This document shows, piece by piece, positions 25,569 to 33,080 of a stretch of 64,000 nt of DNA (positions are counted from its first letter, which is position 1; each line of letters starts with the position of its first letter). Location: assembly GCF_011806405.1 (NCBI RefSeq), contig NZ_JAATOW010000019.1:25869-89868 (forward strand). Direction: 5' to 3'. Source of the stretch: Pseudooceanicola sp. HF7. GTDB lineage: Bacteria > Pseudomonadota > Alphaproteobacteria > Rhodobacterales > Rhodobacteraceae. The translations under genes and the position numbers were made by a program. Under the pieces are notes generated by a model. The model made no database searches. It saw only the letters and a program-made list of their open reading frames with translations, and was not told where the DNA came from.

Positions 25569-26066
25569 ATGAGCGAAGACACCCAGACCCCCGAGCCCGC
25601 GCCCCTTTCGGGCAACCAGAAGCGCAAGATGCGCTCGGCTTCGCGTCTTTACGCGGTTCAGGCGCTGTTCCAGATGGAAGCCTCGGGCCAGACGGTCGAA
25701 CGTGTAATTGCGGAATTCGAAGATCACCGTTTCGGCGCGACCTACGAAGAGGGTGAATACACCGAGGGTGACGTTACGCTTTTCCGTGATGTCATGAAGG
25801 GCGCCGTGAACTGGCAGGTCAAGATCGACCAGATGACGGACCGGGCCCTGGTGGCGAAATGGCCGATCGCGCGGATCGATCCGACGCTGCGGGCGCTCTT
25901 CCGGGCCGCGGGTGCAGAGCTTCTGGAAGGCGATGCCCCGCCCAAGGTCGTGATCGTCGAATACGTAGGTGTGGCTCAGGCGTTCTTCCCGGAAACCAAG
26001 GAGCCGAAGTTCGTCAACGCCGTCCTGGACCACATGGCGCGCGAAGCCCGGCCGGAAGCTTTCTAA
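25569..26066 (+). CDS. nusB: transcription antitermination factor NusB
   Basis: 165-residue helical RNA-binding protein that works with NusE (S10) in rRNA antitermination. SASRLYAVQALFQMEASG at the N-terminus and KWPIARIDPTLRALFRAAGAELL in the middle are signatures, with VIVEYVGVAQAFFPETKEPKFVNAVLD at the C-terminus. ATG 25569 is used. ribH-nusB is a widespread gene pair. Confidence 0.96.
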   Translation: MSEDTQTPEPAPLSGNQKRKMRSASRLYAVQALFQMEASGQTVERVIAEFEDHRFGATYEEGEYTEGDVTLFRDVMKGAVNWQVKIDQMTDRALVAKWPIARIDPTLRALFRAAGAELLEGDAPPKVVIVEYVGVAQAFFPETKEPKFVNAVLDHMAREARPEAF

Positions 26067-26069
26067 GCC

Positions 26070-26654
26070 TCACAGGCCCCGTTCAATGTGATCGAAGAAG
26101 ACGCCTGAAACCGGCGTATCCTCTGCATTCTTCGCAACGGATCCCAGAACGATGCCAAGTTTCGGCGCATAGAGCTGTTCAAAGTTGCTGTAGAGTTCGG
26201 GGCGATACATCCGCGCCTCGACCACCCAGACGTTGTAGCGGCACTCGCCGATGACGACATTCGCGCTGCGTTTGTAGCTCAGCGTGAAGCGGCCTTTGAA
26301 GAGCTCTTCCCCGTCTGAAGACACCGTGTAGCCGCTTTCCCATTTCTTGTCCCGATCCAGCGTTTCGATACCCTGCAGCGGGGCATCGTACCGCATGGTG
26401 ATCTTCGTCTGGTCCGATGTCAGGCGGGCAGGGACCAGGGGGTGAGCGTAGAGGGTCGTGCTGTCACGCGTCAGTCCACGCACTTCCATTGTCCTGTCTT
26501 CGCGCAGGCCTTCGGCGGTACTTGTGTAGTCGATCTGCATGAAAGGGTCCGCACGTGTCAGGCGCAGCGGCGCGTCGTTGACCGGCGTCTGCGGGCAGGA
26601 CTGGGCCAAGGCCACCGCGGGGCACATGAGGGCGCAAGCGGCCAAGGTTCTCAT
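26070..26654 (-). CDS. conserved secreted protein of unknown function
   Basis: 194-residue protein with a clear signal peptide (MRTLAACALMCPAVALAQ) and a beta-rich mature part resembling periplasmic lipocalin-like or DUF3108-like folds (YKRSANVVIGECRYNVWVVEARM). Two cysteines in the mature protein could form a disulfide. Convergent with nusB with 3 bases between stops. ATG 26654 is chosen because it begins the signal peptide. No function is assigned. Confidence 0.72.
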   Translation of the reverse strand: MRTLAACALMCPAVALAQSCPQTPVNDAPLRLTRADPFMQIDYTSTAEGLREDRTMEVRGLTRDSTTLYAHPLVPARLTSDQTKITMRYDAPLQGIETLDRDKKWESGYTVSSDGEELFKGRFTLSYKRSANVVIGECRYNVWVVEARMYRPELYSNFEQLYAPKLGIVLGSVAKNAEDTPVSGVFFDHIERGL

Positions 26655-26847
26655 GACAGGGGGGATCAGATGGGCCAAGCTATCTCCTTCGCATCGGTGC
26701 GGGTCAGACTGGGGATGCGGGCGGGCAGGGTCAAGCACGCAAGAGGCGGGGCGCGACGCCGCGTCGCTGCCCAAAAGCCGGGGAGGCCGATGACTTTGGC
26801 CCCTTTCTGCACTATCTTAGGCGGGTATGCAGATTCCGGAGGCCGCC

Positions 26848-27177
26848 ATGCCGAAGCTCATCCGACTCTATATCATCCAAGTTGCCATTGGTTTCGCCAT
26901 CTCAGCGGGCTTCACTGCCGCGCTGGTAGGCTTCGACGTCGCTGGCCTGAAGCACCTTGTGCTGGAAACGCGTGACGGCCCTCTTGCGGCCTTCATGATC
27001 TTCTTTTTCAACGGCATCGTTTTCGGGGGCGTGCAATTCGCCATCGCGATCATGGCCATGCGTGACGACGGAACGCCGCGCGGTGGCCTGCGCCAGATGA
27101 CGCATCAACTGATGCCCATCCGGGTCGAGTCGAAGTCGAAAGAAAAGCGGCGGGCCCGCACGCAACCGTTTGGTTAA
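26848..27177 (+). CDS. small membrane protein, unknown
   Basis: 109 residues with two hydrophobic helices (about 5-30 and 45-72) and a basic tail. GGAGG ends 5 bases before ATG 26848. Divergent from the preceding secreted-protein gene. No recognised domain. Confidence 0.75.
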   Translation: MPKLIRLYIIQVAIGFAISAGFTAALVGFDVAGLKHLVLETRDGPLAAFMIFFFNGIVFGGVQFAIAIMAMRDDGTPRGGLRQMTHQLMPIRVESKSKEKRRARTQPFG

Positions 27178-27476
27178 CGCATTCCCGAGGACCTGTATAT
27201 ACAGGTGGGCGCCAGGTAACCGGACCACGGCCCGGACAGAGCCAGCTCCCTCGGATTTGCTTAAGGCCACCGGAATGTAACCGTTCACGAGAAGGGCAGC
27301 ACCCGCCACTGCTTCACCTAGGGCTTCGCACCCGGTGGAGCAAGGGGCGTGACCACCGAATTGGCAGAATTTTCCATCCAGCCATTCAGCGCCTTGTCGC
27401 CGGAATGGTAATCGGTTCAGCTTTCGCGGCGCTCAGCCTGCTTGTTCTTCCGCTCAGCGCCAATCCTGGCCGGGCT
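27178..27476. other. intergenic region with a 16-base palindrome
   Basis: 299 bases between two genes that converge. It holds the perfect palindrome ACCTGTATATACAGGT at 27191-27206, operator-like but after a stop codon. A plus-strand frame from 27405 starts with a signal-peptide-like run but reads into the antisense of the next gene, so I do not call it. Confidence 0.45.
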
Positions 27477-28232
27477 TCAGGCGCCCTCTGTTACAAGAGT
27501 ATAGCGGGTCAGTTCCTCTTGGGTGAGCAGGTAGATCTGGTCCGGCGGTGTCAGCAGGCCGTGGCTCATCAGCATTGGATCTACGCCCATTTCTGACAGG
27601 TAGTTCATGACCATGCCCTGTCCTTCCTGGATGCTTTTGACGGCAGTGAAGGCAGGCAGCAGCGTGTTCTCTCCGAAATAGTGCTGATGGACGCCGATCC
27701 GGGCATCTTCATCCGCGATGCGGCTCACGCCGGCCGCGAAAAGGTAGGGGCAAGCGGACAGGCAGACATCCTTGCTGCCCATGCGCGTCGTGAGCCCGGC
27801 GTCGCGAATGACACGCCCAAGCGCCAGGGCATCCCCGACAGAGCCGCCCGGTGAATTCAGCCAGATGTCCTGCGGCGGAGCCTCTGCCGATTGGCGGGTC
27901 TCGATGCGGGCGGCAATACGCTCTGCATCACCTTCCGCGATGCGTCCGGTCAAACGCCAGCCGCCGTCGCGCTCTTCCAGGACCAGGCGGTCAGGCATGG
28001 GGCCGGACGGGCCAGGGCCAGTGTTGGGCAGCTCCGACGGGTCATAGCGGCGGGTCTGATCCCCAGGGCTGACGGGCAGGTCGAAGCCGGGCGCTGAAGG
28101 GCCACGGGAGGGCAGGGAGAAGCCCTTTCCGAGATCACCGAGGAAGAGCAAGGCGCAAAGTCCCAGCTGGAACACCAGGACACCGGCCATGATGCGCCGG
28201 ATGCTGCGGCCTTCTTCACGGGGCGCGCTCAT
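27477..28232 (-). CDS. membrane-anchored ClpP/crotonase-like protease
   Basis: 251-residue protein with one N-terminal membrane anchor (IMAGVLVFQLGLCALLFLG), a proline-rich linker and a ClpP-like fold. LNSPGGSVGDAL supplies the oxyanion loop, CLSACPYLFAAG the nucleophile serine, and IGVHQHYF the catalytic-histidine region. Such proteins (COG3904-like) are predicted periplasmic peptidases; substrate unknown. It overlaps the upstream coiled-coil membrane protein gene by 4 bases (ATGA), so the two likely act together. Confidence 0.78.
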   Translation of the reverse strand: MSAPREEGRSIRRIMAGVLVFQLGLCALLFLGDLGKGFSLPSRGPSAPGFDLPVSPGDQTRRYDPSELPNTGPGPSGPMPDRLVLEERDGGWRLTGRIAEGDAERIAARIETRQSAEAPPQDIWLNSPGGSVGDALALGRVIRDAGLTTRMGSKDVCLSACPYLFAAGVSRIADEDARIGVHQHYFGENTLLPAFTAVKSIQEGQGMVMNYLSEMGVDPMLMSHGLLTPPDQIYLLTQEELTRYTLVTEGA

Positions 28233-29581
28233 TTCGGCGCTCCGCTGGGTGCTCCTTGCGCCGTCTCAGGCACCTGTTCGGCTCTGGCAGAGGGGCGCTG
28301 TGCATGATCGGTGGAAAGGTCCGGGGCCTGTGCGGTCTGACGGCCCGCGATTAGCGCCGCGTCAACATCCCGGGCCGCCGCAAGGGCCGCGCGCAGCTCT
28401 GCGATCGTCATGCGATCCTCGATGGGCGCGCCATCCCGGCCGGCGCGGATGGCGCCATGGGTGACGGCCAGGATCAGGACCAGCACGGCCGGAAGCAGGT
28501 CGATCGCGATGGCGCCTGCCCAGGAAGGAACGAAGTTGCCCGCATAAAGAATCACGGCGTCAGCGGCAGACACTGGGGTGTATTCGACCTCCGCTGCGGG
28601 CTCCATCTGAACGACCTCCTGCGCGGCGGCCTCCAGCGTGGTGGCGCGCTGCGCCAGAACATTCAGGACGGAGGTGATGGTTGCGCCCTGGGCCCCGCGC
28701 ATCGCTTCGTTGGTTCCGTCAAGTTCCGGCAGGACGACAGAGGCCGAAAGGTCCTGGGCGGCCCTGGCCACCAGAGGCGCCACGGACAGCTGACGCAGTT
28801 CTGCCACGATGCCGGCCAGGCGCACGGCCTTTTCACTGAATTCGACGGAGCGTGCCTGCACCGGGCCGGGTTCGACCGTGAGGGCGCGCATCTCGCTCAG
28901 AAGCGCATTGCCTTCTGTGAAGGCGGCATCGACCAGCGGGCCCTGTTGCGCGATCTGCTCCTGAAGCGCGGAAAGCTCCTGGCTTTTCTGGCGCAGGACC
29001 CGGAAAACCGCTCCCCGGCCTGCAAAGCCCGAAAGGCCACCGTCCGCTTCCTGTTCGCTGAGATCCGCAAAGCTTTGCTGCGCGCGGGCAACGTCACGCT
29101 CAAGTCCCTGTGCCGAAAGCGCGATCTCATGCGATCGCTCAAGGGCAGCCTGGTAGTCTTGGACAGTTTCGGCCAGGTGCTGTTCGACGGCGGCAGCCCC
29201 GGCAAGGGCGGCGGCGTTCAGCCAGGAAGACATGGCGATGATCGCGAGGGATCCCAGCCCCATCGCGCCCAGCAGGCCGGCGCGCGACCGCGCGGTGCGC
29301 ATGGCTGGAAAGAGCCGCATCATGTAGGACCAGAACACGAAGATCCCGGTGGAAACCGCGACAGAATAGGCGATCGCGGCGAAGGCCTGCATCGCCCCGT
29401 CGCCATCCAGCAGGGAAGAAACGCCGAGGTAGGTATAGATGCCCGAGGCGACCGAGAGCACGCCAAGCGCGGCGCCCGTGAAGGTATCCAGGAAGGCCAG
29501 GTGTGATTCCAGCTCGCGGGCCATGCGGGCGTTACGCGCGCCGGACGTCGGGCCTTCGGTGCGCTTCTGATCATCGGTCAA
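28229..29581 (-). CDS. membrane protein with periplasmic coiled coil
   Basis: 450-residue protein with three closely spaced N-terminal membrane helices, a long helical segment of about 200 residues with coiled-coil character (QDYQAALERSHEIALS, VFRVLRQKSQELSALQEQ), a fourth helix (IAIDLLPAVLVLILAV) and a polar, proline-rich tail. A TTG at 29581 with GGGGAG six bases before it is the best start; ATG 29524 is an alternative. No family is recognised. It is translationally coupled to a ClpP-like protease, suggesting a scaffold or substrate-presenting partner. Confidence 0.7.
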   Translation of the reverse strand: MTDDQKRTEGPTSGARNARMARELESHLAFLDTFTGAALGVLSVASGIYTYLGVSSLLDGDGAMQAFAAIAYSVAVSTGIFVFWSYMMRLFPAMRTARSRAGLLGAMGLGSLAIIAMSSWLNAAALAGAAAVEQHLAETVQDYQAALERSHEIALSAQGLERDVARAQQSFADLSEQEADGGLSGFAGRGAVFRVLRQKSQELSALQEQIAQQGPLVDAAFTEGNALLSEMRALTVEPGPVQARSVEFSEKAVRLAGIVAELRQLSVAPLVARAAQDLSASVVLPELDGTNEAMRGAQGATITSVLNVLAQRATTLEAAAQEVVQMEPAAEVEYTPVSAADAVILYAGNFVPSWAGAIAIDLLPAVLVLILAVTHGAIRAGRDGAPIEDRMTIAELRAALAAARDVDAALIAGRQTAQAPDLSTDHAQRPSARAEQVPETAQGAPSGAPK

Positions 29582-29674
29582 GGTCTTCTCCCCACAGCGT
29601 TCCGCCGGGCCAGAGGCGCGGCATTGTCCCGATAGATAGGTGTTTTCCGTGCCGGCACCATGGTACTTGCACTT

Positions 29675-29689
29675 GTTCACGTATTGTTC
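29675..29689. promoter_or_regulatory. LexA (SOS) box of mmcB
   Basis: GTTCACGTATTGTTC matches GTTC-N7-GTTC exactly and ends 11 bases before the mmcB start codon. LexA bound here would cover the promoter or ribosome-binding region. The divergent membrane-protein gene starts 94 bases away on the other side. Confidence 0.85.
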
Positions 29690-29700
29690 AGAATGCCCGG

Positions 29701-30156
29701 ATGCCCATTACACCGCTTGCTCCCGACCCCGCAGATCCCCAACCCGGCCAGCTTCTTGCCCGCGGCACCTGTCGCATGCTGGCCAGTCACGACTTCGCCT
29801 GCCTGGAGGAATTCGTGCCCGAGCGCGGCAAGCGCATGGACGTGCTGGCCCTTGGTCCCAAGGGAGAGCTCTGGTGCATTGAGTGCAAGAGTTCGCGGGT
29901 GGATTTCACCTCTGACAGCAAGTGGCAGGGCTACCTGGAGTGGTGCGATCGCTTTTTCTGGGCGGTGGGGGCGGATTTTCCGCTGGAGCTGCTGCCAGAG
30001 GAAACCGGGCTGATCATCTGCGACGCCTATGGCGGAGAGATCCTGCGCATGCCGGAAGAAAGCAAGCTCGCCGGAGCCCGCCGCAAGAGCATGACGCTCA
30101 AGTTCGCACGTGATTCAGCGCGCCGCCTGCAAGGCTGGCGCGATCCGCGGCTTTAG
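29701..30156 (+). CDS. mmcB: MmcB family DNA repair protein
   Basis: 151-residue protein of the MmcB family, in Caulobacter an SOS-induced factor for survival of mitomycin C damage. It has a PD-(D/E)XK nuclease-like core: FVPERGKRMDVLALG followed by LWCIECKSSRVDF, where Asp, Glu and Lys fit the motif. The start ATG 29701 is fixed by the LexA box immediately upstream. It is convergent with the DUF6324 gene, overlapping by 4 bases. Confidence 0.9.
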   Translation: MPITPLAPDPADPQPGQLLARGTCRMLASHDFACLEEFVPERGKRMDVLALGPKGELWCIECKSSRVDFTSDSKWQGYLEWCDRFFWAVGADFPLELLPEETGLIICDAYGGEILRMPEESKLAGARRKSMTLKFARDSARRLQGWRDPRL

Positions 30157-30353
30157 CGCCGCTTCTTGCCGCGTGCACTGCGCGCAGCCTGAACCGCGGC
30201 AAGGATTTCCTCGGCGATTTCTTCGGCTTCCTCGGGATCGAAATCCATCGGAATCTCCATACTGCCTGCCTCGATGAAAAGGCGGACCATACCGGCGTCG
30301 GTCGGGCCGATCTGGAGATTTGCTTCGATATCGCGTTCTGTGTCGATTCCCAT
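30153..30353 (-). CDS. DUF6324 family protein
   Basis: 66-residue acidic protein. IEANLQIGPTDAGMVRLF and IPMDFDPEEAEEIAEEIL are typical of a small rhodobacterial family of unknown function, which I recall as DUF6324. The tail is basic (ARGKKRR). Confidence 0.75.
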   Translation of the reverse strand: MGIDTERDIEANLQIGPTDAGMVRLFIEAGSMEIPMDFDPEEAEEIAEEILAAVQAARSARGKKRR

Positions 30354-30497
30354 GGCACTGCTCCCGGATTGATCGGCATCCGCTACAGGGCAGCGCCAGA
30401 TTTTTCAAGACCCAGGATGACCCGGCGGCTGGCTGTCATTTTTCCGTCAAGAGGGACTTGCATTCGCCCGGAGGCATCGGTAAGTCACCCCCCACGT

Positions 30498-30574
30498 GCC
30501 GCCTTAGCTCAGTTGGTTAGAGCGCTGGATTGTGGATCCAGAGGTCCCCCGTTCAAACCGGGGAGGCGGTACCA
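30498..30574 (+). tRNA. tRNA-His (GTG anticodon)
   Basis: A full cloverleaf can be drawn by eye: acceptor GCCGCCT with AGGCGGT, D-arm AGCTCAGTTGGTTAGAGC, anticodon stem CTGGA/TCCAG with loop TTGTGGA (anticodon GTG), T-arm with GTTCAAAC, and an encoded CCA. Position 1 pairs with U72 and the discriminator is A73, with no templated G-1:C73 pair, as known for alphaproteobacterial tRNA-His. Its 3' half is the left attachment site of the island. Confidence 0.95.
30527..30574 (+). repeat. attL: 3' half of tRNA-His
   Basis: 48 bases from the anticodon stem to the CCA end are repeated at 59386-59433 with two mismatches, both in the T-loop region (GTTCAAAC against GTTTAAAT). The integrase gene begins 86 bases further in. 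This is the classic footprint of tRNA-targeted tyrosine-recombinase integration; the intact tRNA lies on this side. Confidence 0.92.
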
Positions 30575-30620
30575 ATAAAATCAGACACTTAGCAGTCGTT
30601 TTCGGTCGGTCGACACAGGC

Positions 30621-30655
30621 GGTTGGAAAGTGGTTGGAAAGTGAACTTTCCAACC
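30621..30655. repeat. GGTTGGAAAGT repeats, probable integrase arm sites (left)
   Basis: Two head-to-tail copies of GGTTGGAAAGT (30621-30631, 30632-30642) and one inverted copy ACTTTCCAACC (30645-30655) lie between attL and the integrase stop codon. The same 11-mer recurs next to attR. Position and pairing suggest arm-type recombinase binding sites or Xis sites. Confidence 0.65.
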
Positions 30656-30659
30656 TTGC

Positions 30660-31898
30660 TCACCGCCTGCTGCGCAGCTGGACCACGGACGCGATATTCT
30701 TCTCCCGATTCCTCAGGTAGCGGTCCGTTGTCGCCACGTTCTGGTGGCCTGCGGCATCGCGCAGAATCGTCGGATCGATGCCTAGCGAACTTGCTTCGCT
30801 GAGGGCGCCGGCCCGGGTGTCCATCATCTTCACCTCCTCTGAAATACCGGCAGCGCGCCGGCAGCGGATGAACGCCTGCGTCCAACCATCGCGTGTGTAA
30901 GGCATCCCCGTCCGTTCCCCGACAATCACGGGGCCAGCTCGGTTCTGCGAGCCTAGGATCCGCAGTCGGTGCTGCAGCTCCGGGGCGTAGGTCATGTCGA
31001 AGAAGAGCGGTTCGGGCATCGACTTCCGCGTCTTCGAGATCGTCTTCCGGAAACCCGACAGGTCGTCCTCGAACATTTCCCAGGTCAGGCCGTCCTGCCA
31101 CCGCTCGTAGGTTTGGGGCAGGTGCATCTGACGTCGGTTGCGGGCCAGTTCGCGGACGATGCCTGCCTCGTCGGGGGAACACTCCAGCCACTGCCCGCGA
31201 ACATCGACCGCCCGTAGGGCGAAGACCCACTGGAAGAGCAGCCCGGTCGCGAAGGCGAAGAGGCCTTGCTCATCGGCCTTGTCGACAATCGCGCGGATCT
31301 GCTCCTGGGTCGGGGCCTTCGACTTCTTCGGCGCAGACTCGATCCGCATGCCGGCGAGGGTCTGGGCGACTCGCGCAGCGGCCTCGTTCTCGATCAGCGA
31401 GCCGTAGTTCGCCACGATCCGCAGGTGCGTGAAGATCTTCTTCACGTAAGAGGGCGTGCGGCCGCGGTCGAGCATCCCGTCGCGCAGCTGACAGAGCACC
31501 TCGTAGTTGGTTCCAGAGATCATCGACGGGCCGATAGCCTTCTCGAGCTTGCCTATGTAGATCAGATAGCTCTCACGGGTGTTGGCCTTCACCTTGTGGA
31601 TCGGGCTGAAGCGGTCGGAACGATAGCGCTCGATCAGCCAGGCCCAGGTCCCGGTGATAGGTTCCCGGCCTGCCGGGTTGAAGAACTCGTACACCTCCCG
31701 GGTCAGCTCGCGGCAGCGTCGCGCGCGCTCTTGGTCCCGGCCGTCACCGTCTTCGCCTACAAGTCGCTCTCGCTTCCCTGGGTAGCCCTCCTTTACGGCT
31801 TGGGCTGGGGGTTTCCAGTAGAACAGGTTCTTCGAGCGGGTCCTCCCCGGCGCGTAGTCCGGGTCGGACCCGTCCCATAGGGCGTCCTTGAATTTCAT
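30660..31898 (-). CDS. int: tyrosine-type integrase
   Basis: 412-residue site-specific recombinase next to the tRNA-His attachment site. The N-terminal region has an arm-binding-like basic segment, the core-binding domain spans about 85-200 (TWAWLIERYRSDRF), and the catalytic domain holds Arg in FALRAVDVRGQW, the MDTRAGALSEA box (family H-x-x-R replaced by D-T-R), AAGHQNVATTDRYLR and the nucleophile Tyr therein. The first His of the HxxR box being Asp is a variation seen in some phage integrases. It follows the excisionase-like gene by 15 bases. Confidence 0.92.
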   Translation of the reverse strand: MKFKDALWDGSDPDYAPGRTRSKNLFYWKPPAQAVKEGYPGKRERLVGEDGDGRDQERARRCRELTREVYEFFNPAGREPITGTWAWLIERYRSDRFSPIHKVKANTRESYLIYIGKLEKAIGPSMISGTNYEVLCQLRDGMLDRGRTPSYVKKIFTHLRIVANYGSLIENEAAARVAQTLAGMRIESAPKKSKAPTQEQIRAIVDKADEQGLFAFATGLLFQWVFALRAVDVRGQWLECSPDEAGIVRELARNRRQMHLPQTYERWQDGLTWEMFEDDLSGFRKTISKTRKSMPEPLFFDMTYAPELQHRLRILGSQNRAGPVIVGERTGMPYTRDGWTQAFIRCRRAAGISEEVKMMDTRAGALSEASSLGIDPTILRDAAGHQNVATTDRYLRNREKNIASVVQLRSRR

Positions 31899-31913
31899 CG
31901 GTGTCCTCCGTGA

Positions 31914-32171
31914 TCAGAGCTCATTGAAGTCGATGACCATCGGCTCTACCGCTGGTTCAGGAGGCGCGGCCTCAGGTACCGTGCGGCGGTTCTCGAGCCA
32001 GGCTTCGACGTCGGCCTTGATGTAGATGTTGAGGAGGGGGTCTCGCTTGGGGAACCCCTCAGCCTCCAGGTTGCGGCGCCGGTCGCTGAACCGGCGCTTG
32101 CTCATGCCTAGGAACTGGGCCGCCCAGGAGATGTCCCCACAGGCCGTTTCGACTGTCGCGAAATCACGCAT
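31914..32171 (-). CDS. excisionase-like DNA-binding protein
   Basis: 85-residue protein beginning MRDFATVETACGDISWAAQFLGMSKRRFSDRRRNLEAEGFP, a helix-turn-helix of the AlpA/Xis or MerR-like type, with an acidic proline-rich tail. It lies directly upstream of the integrase, where excisionases are normally found. Directionality-factor role is inferred. Confidence 0.65.
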   Translation of the reverse strand: MRDFATVETACGDISWAAQFLGMSKRRFSDRRRNLEAEGFPKRDPLLNIYIKADVEAWLENRRTVPEAAPPEPAVEPMVIDFNEL

Positions 32172-32199
32172 CGAACCAGCCCTGCGGGGGCGGGTCGTG

Positions 32200-32358
32200 A
32201 TGTCGGGGCTGCTGAAGCGCTACCTGAAGTCGCGGTTCGGGATGTCCCCTGAAGAGTACCTCGAGAGGTGGGGCCTACTTGATGACTACCCCTTCGTGAC
32301 CAAGAACTTCTCCGAGAAGCGGAGCCAGATCGCGCAGGACTCAGGCCTCGGGCATTAA
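32200..32358 (+). CDS. MucR/Ros C-terminal fragment or mini-MucR
   Basis: 52 residues matching only the C-terminal part of MucR/Ros regulators (LKRYLKSRFGMSPEEYLERWGL, YPFVTKNFSEKRS). The zinc-finger cysteines are missing and the finger His of LKRHL is Tyr here. Upstream the frame reads antisense to the excisionase-like gene. It is either a 5'-truncated relic or a short phage derivative; GTG 32197 is an alternative start. Confidence 0.6.
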   Translation: MSGLLKRYLKSRFGMSPEEYLERWGLLDDYPFVTKNFSEKRSQIAQDSGLGH

Positions 32359-32486
32359 TGGACCCGCTGGAACTCCCGCAACATCTTCTTCAGCGCATCT
32401 AGCTGGAGCAGGAGCGCGTGCTGCTGACCATGGTGGGGCACCGTGCTTCGGATGACCTCTTCCAGGGAAGCGAATAGGTCATCCAT
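32355..32486 (-). CDS. small phage-like protein (43 aa)
   Basis: MDDLFASLEEVIRSTVPHHG... is a short amphipathic helical product. Its ATG overlaps the stop of the upstream 81-residue gene, continuing the chain of overlapping minus-strand genes. No function is recognised. Confidence 0.5.
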   Translation of the reverse strand: MDDLFASLEEVIRSTVPHHGQQHALLLQLDALKKMLREFQRVH

Positions 32487-32724
32487 GAGGTACGCCCTCA
32501 ATCTCGGTGGTGACCACCGTGTCGAGCCAGTCTGTGGCGATCTGCACCCCGAGTAGGAACGCCTCCAGAGCCTCGCGGCTCTGGAAACTCTCACACCGGA
32601 CGGCGCCGATCCGGTTCAGCTCGGAGAACCGCCTCTCGCCACCTTCGTAGGCGTCGACGGCCTCCATCCCACAGACGAGTATCGCCTCATGCGGCGAGCG
32701 CTCCGGGGCTATCGGTCGTTTCAT
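32479..32724 (-). CDS. small phage-like protein (81 aa)
   Basis: Starts MKRPIAPERSPHEAILVCGMEAV, with an acidic C-terminus. Coding character is suggested by overlap with genes on both sides, as in phage early regions. No family is recognised. Confidence 0.5.
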   Translation of the reverse strand: MKRPIAPERSPHEAILVCGMEAVDAYEGGERRFSELNRIGAVRCESFQSREALEAFLLGVQIATDWLDTVVTTEIEGVPHG

Positions 32725-32902
32725 ATATCAGGTCCTTTTTCTGGGCTTTGACAAGAGAACCCTTCGGCTTCAGGCCTACGACGCAGGGCGTCGGGTCCAG
32801 GAACCGGAGGTCGTGCTCATCACCGTCGATCACAGGGTATCCGAAGAGTGTGCCCTCGGGGCGGTCAGTGATGGCGGCGATGTGCATCCCAGCCGCGAGC
32901 AC
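32687..32902 (-). CDS. phage-like protein, possibly 3' part of a frameshifted gene
   Basis: The product (71 residues from GTG 32902) includes GMHIAAITDRPEGTLFGYP and DGDEHDLRFLDPTPCVVGL. Coding-like residues continue upstream in the same frame to about 32960 (NYHLTFSLNERNQHQARAV) without a start codon, up to a stop. A +1 shift at a G run (32959-32962, plus strand) would join this frame to the gene starting at 33080. Function unknown. Confidence 0.5.
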   Translation of the reverse strand: MLAAGMHIAAITDRPEGTLFGYPVIDGDEHDLRFLDPTPCVVGLKPKGSLVKAQKKDLIYETTDSPGALAA

Positions 32903-33080
32903 AGCGCGCGCCTGGTGCTGGTTCCGCTCGTTGAGCGAGAACGTCAGGTGGTAATTCTGGGGCGTTCACGAAACATCCTTTGGTGTTTCTTCGATCGTCG
33001 AGGATCGAAATACAGCCTTCGACCACCGACACGCCTGTGACGTGATGGAAGGCGCCGAGGACCAGGTCTTGGTCGTTCAT
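32865..33080 (-). CDS. phage-like protein, possibly 5' part of a frameshifted gene
   Basis: The frame from ATG 33080 encodes MNDQDLVLGAFHHVTGVSVVE and then, after about 42 residues, turns into low-quality sequence (DVLAQRAEPAPGARCARGW) exactly where the overlapping frame becomes coding-like. It overlaps the stop of the HNH-like gene (ATGA). Either a separate 71-residue protein or the start of a broken ~130-residue one. Confidence 0.45.
   Translation of the reverse strand: MNDQDLVLGAFHHVTGVSVVEGCISILDDRRNTKGCFVNAPELPPDVLAQRAEPAPGARCARGWDAHRRHH

Noticed and set aside
27405..27596. Small secreted protein on the plus strand
   Set aside because: The signal-peptide-like start is suggestive, but the frame runs antisense through the end of the ClpP-like gene and loses coding character.
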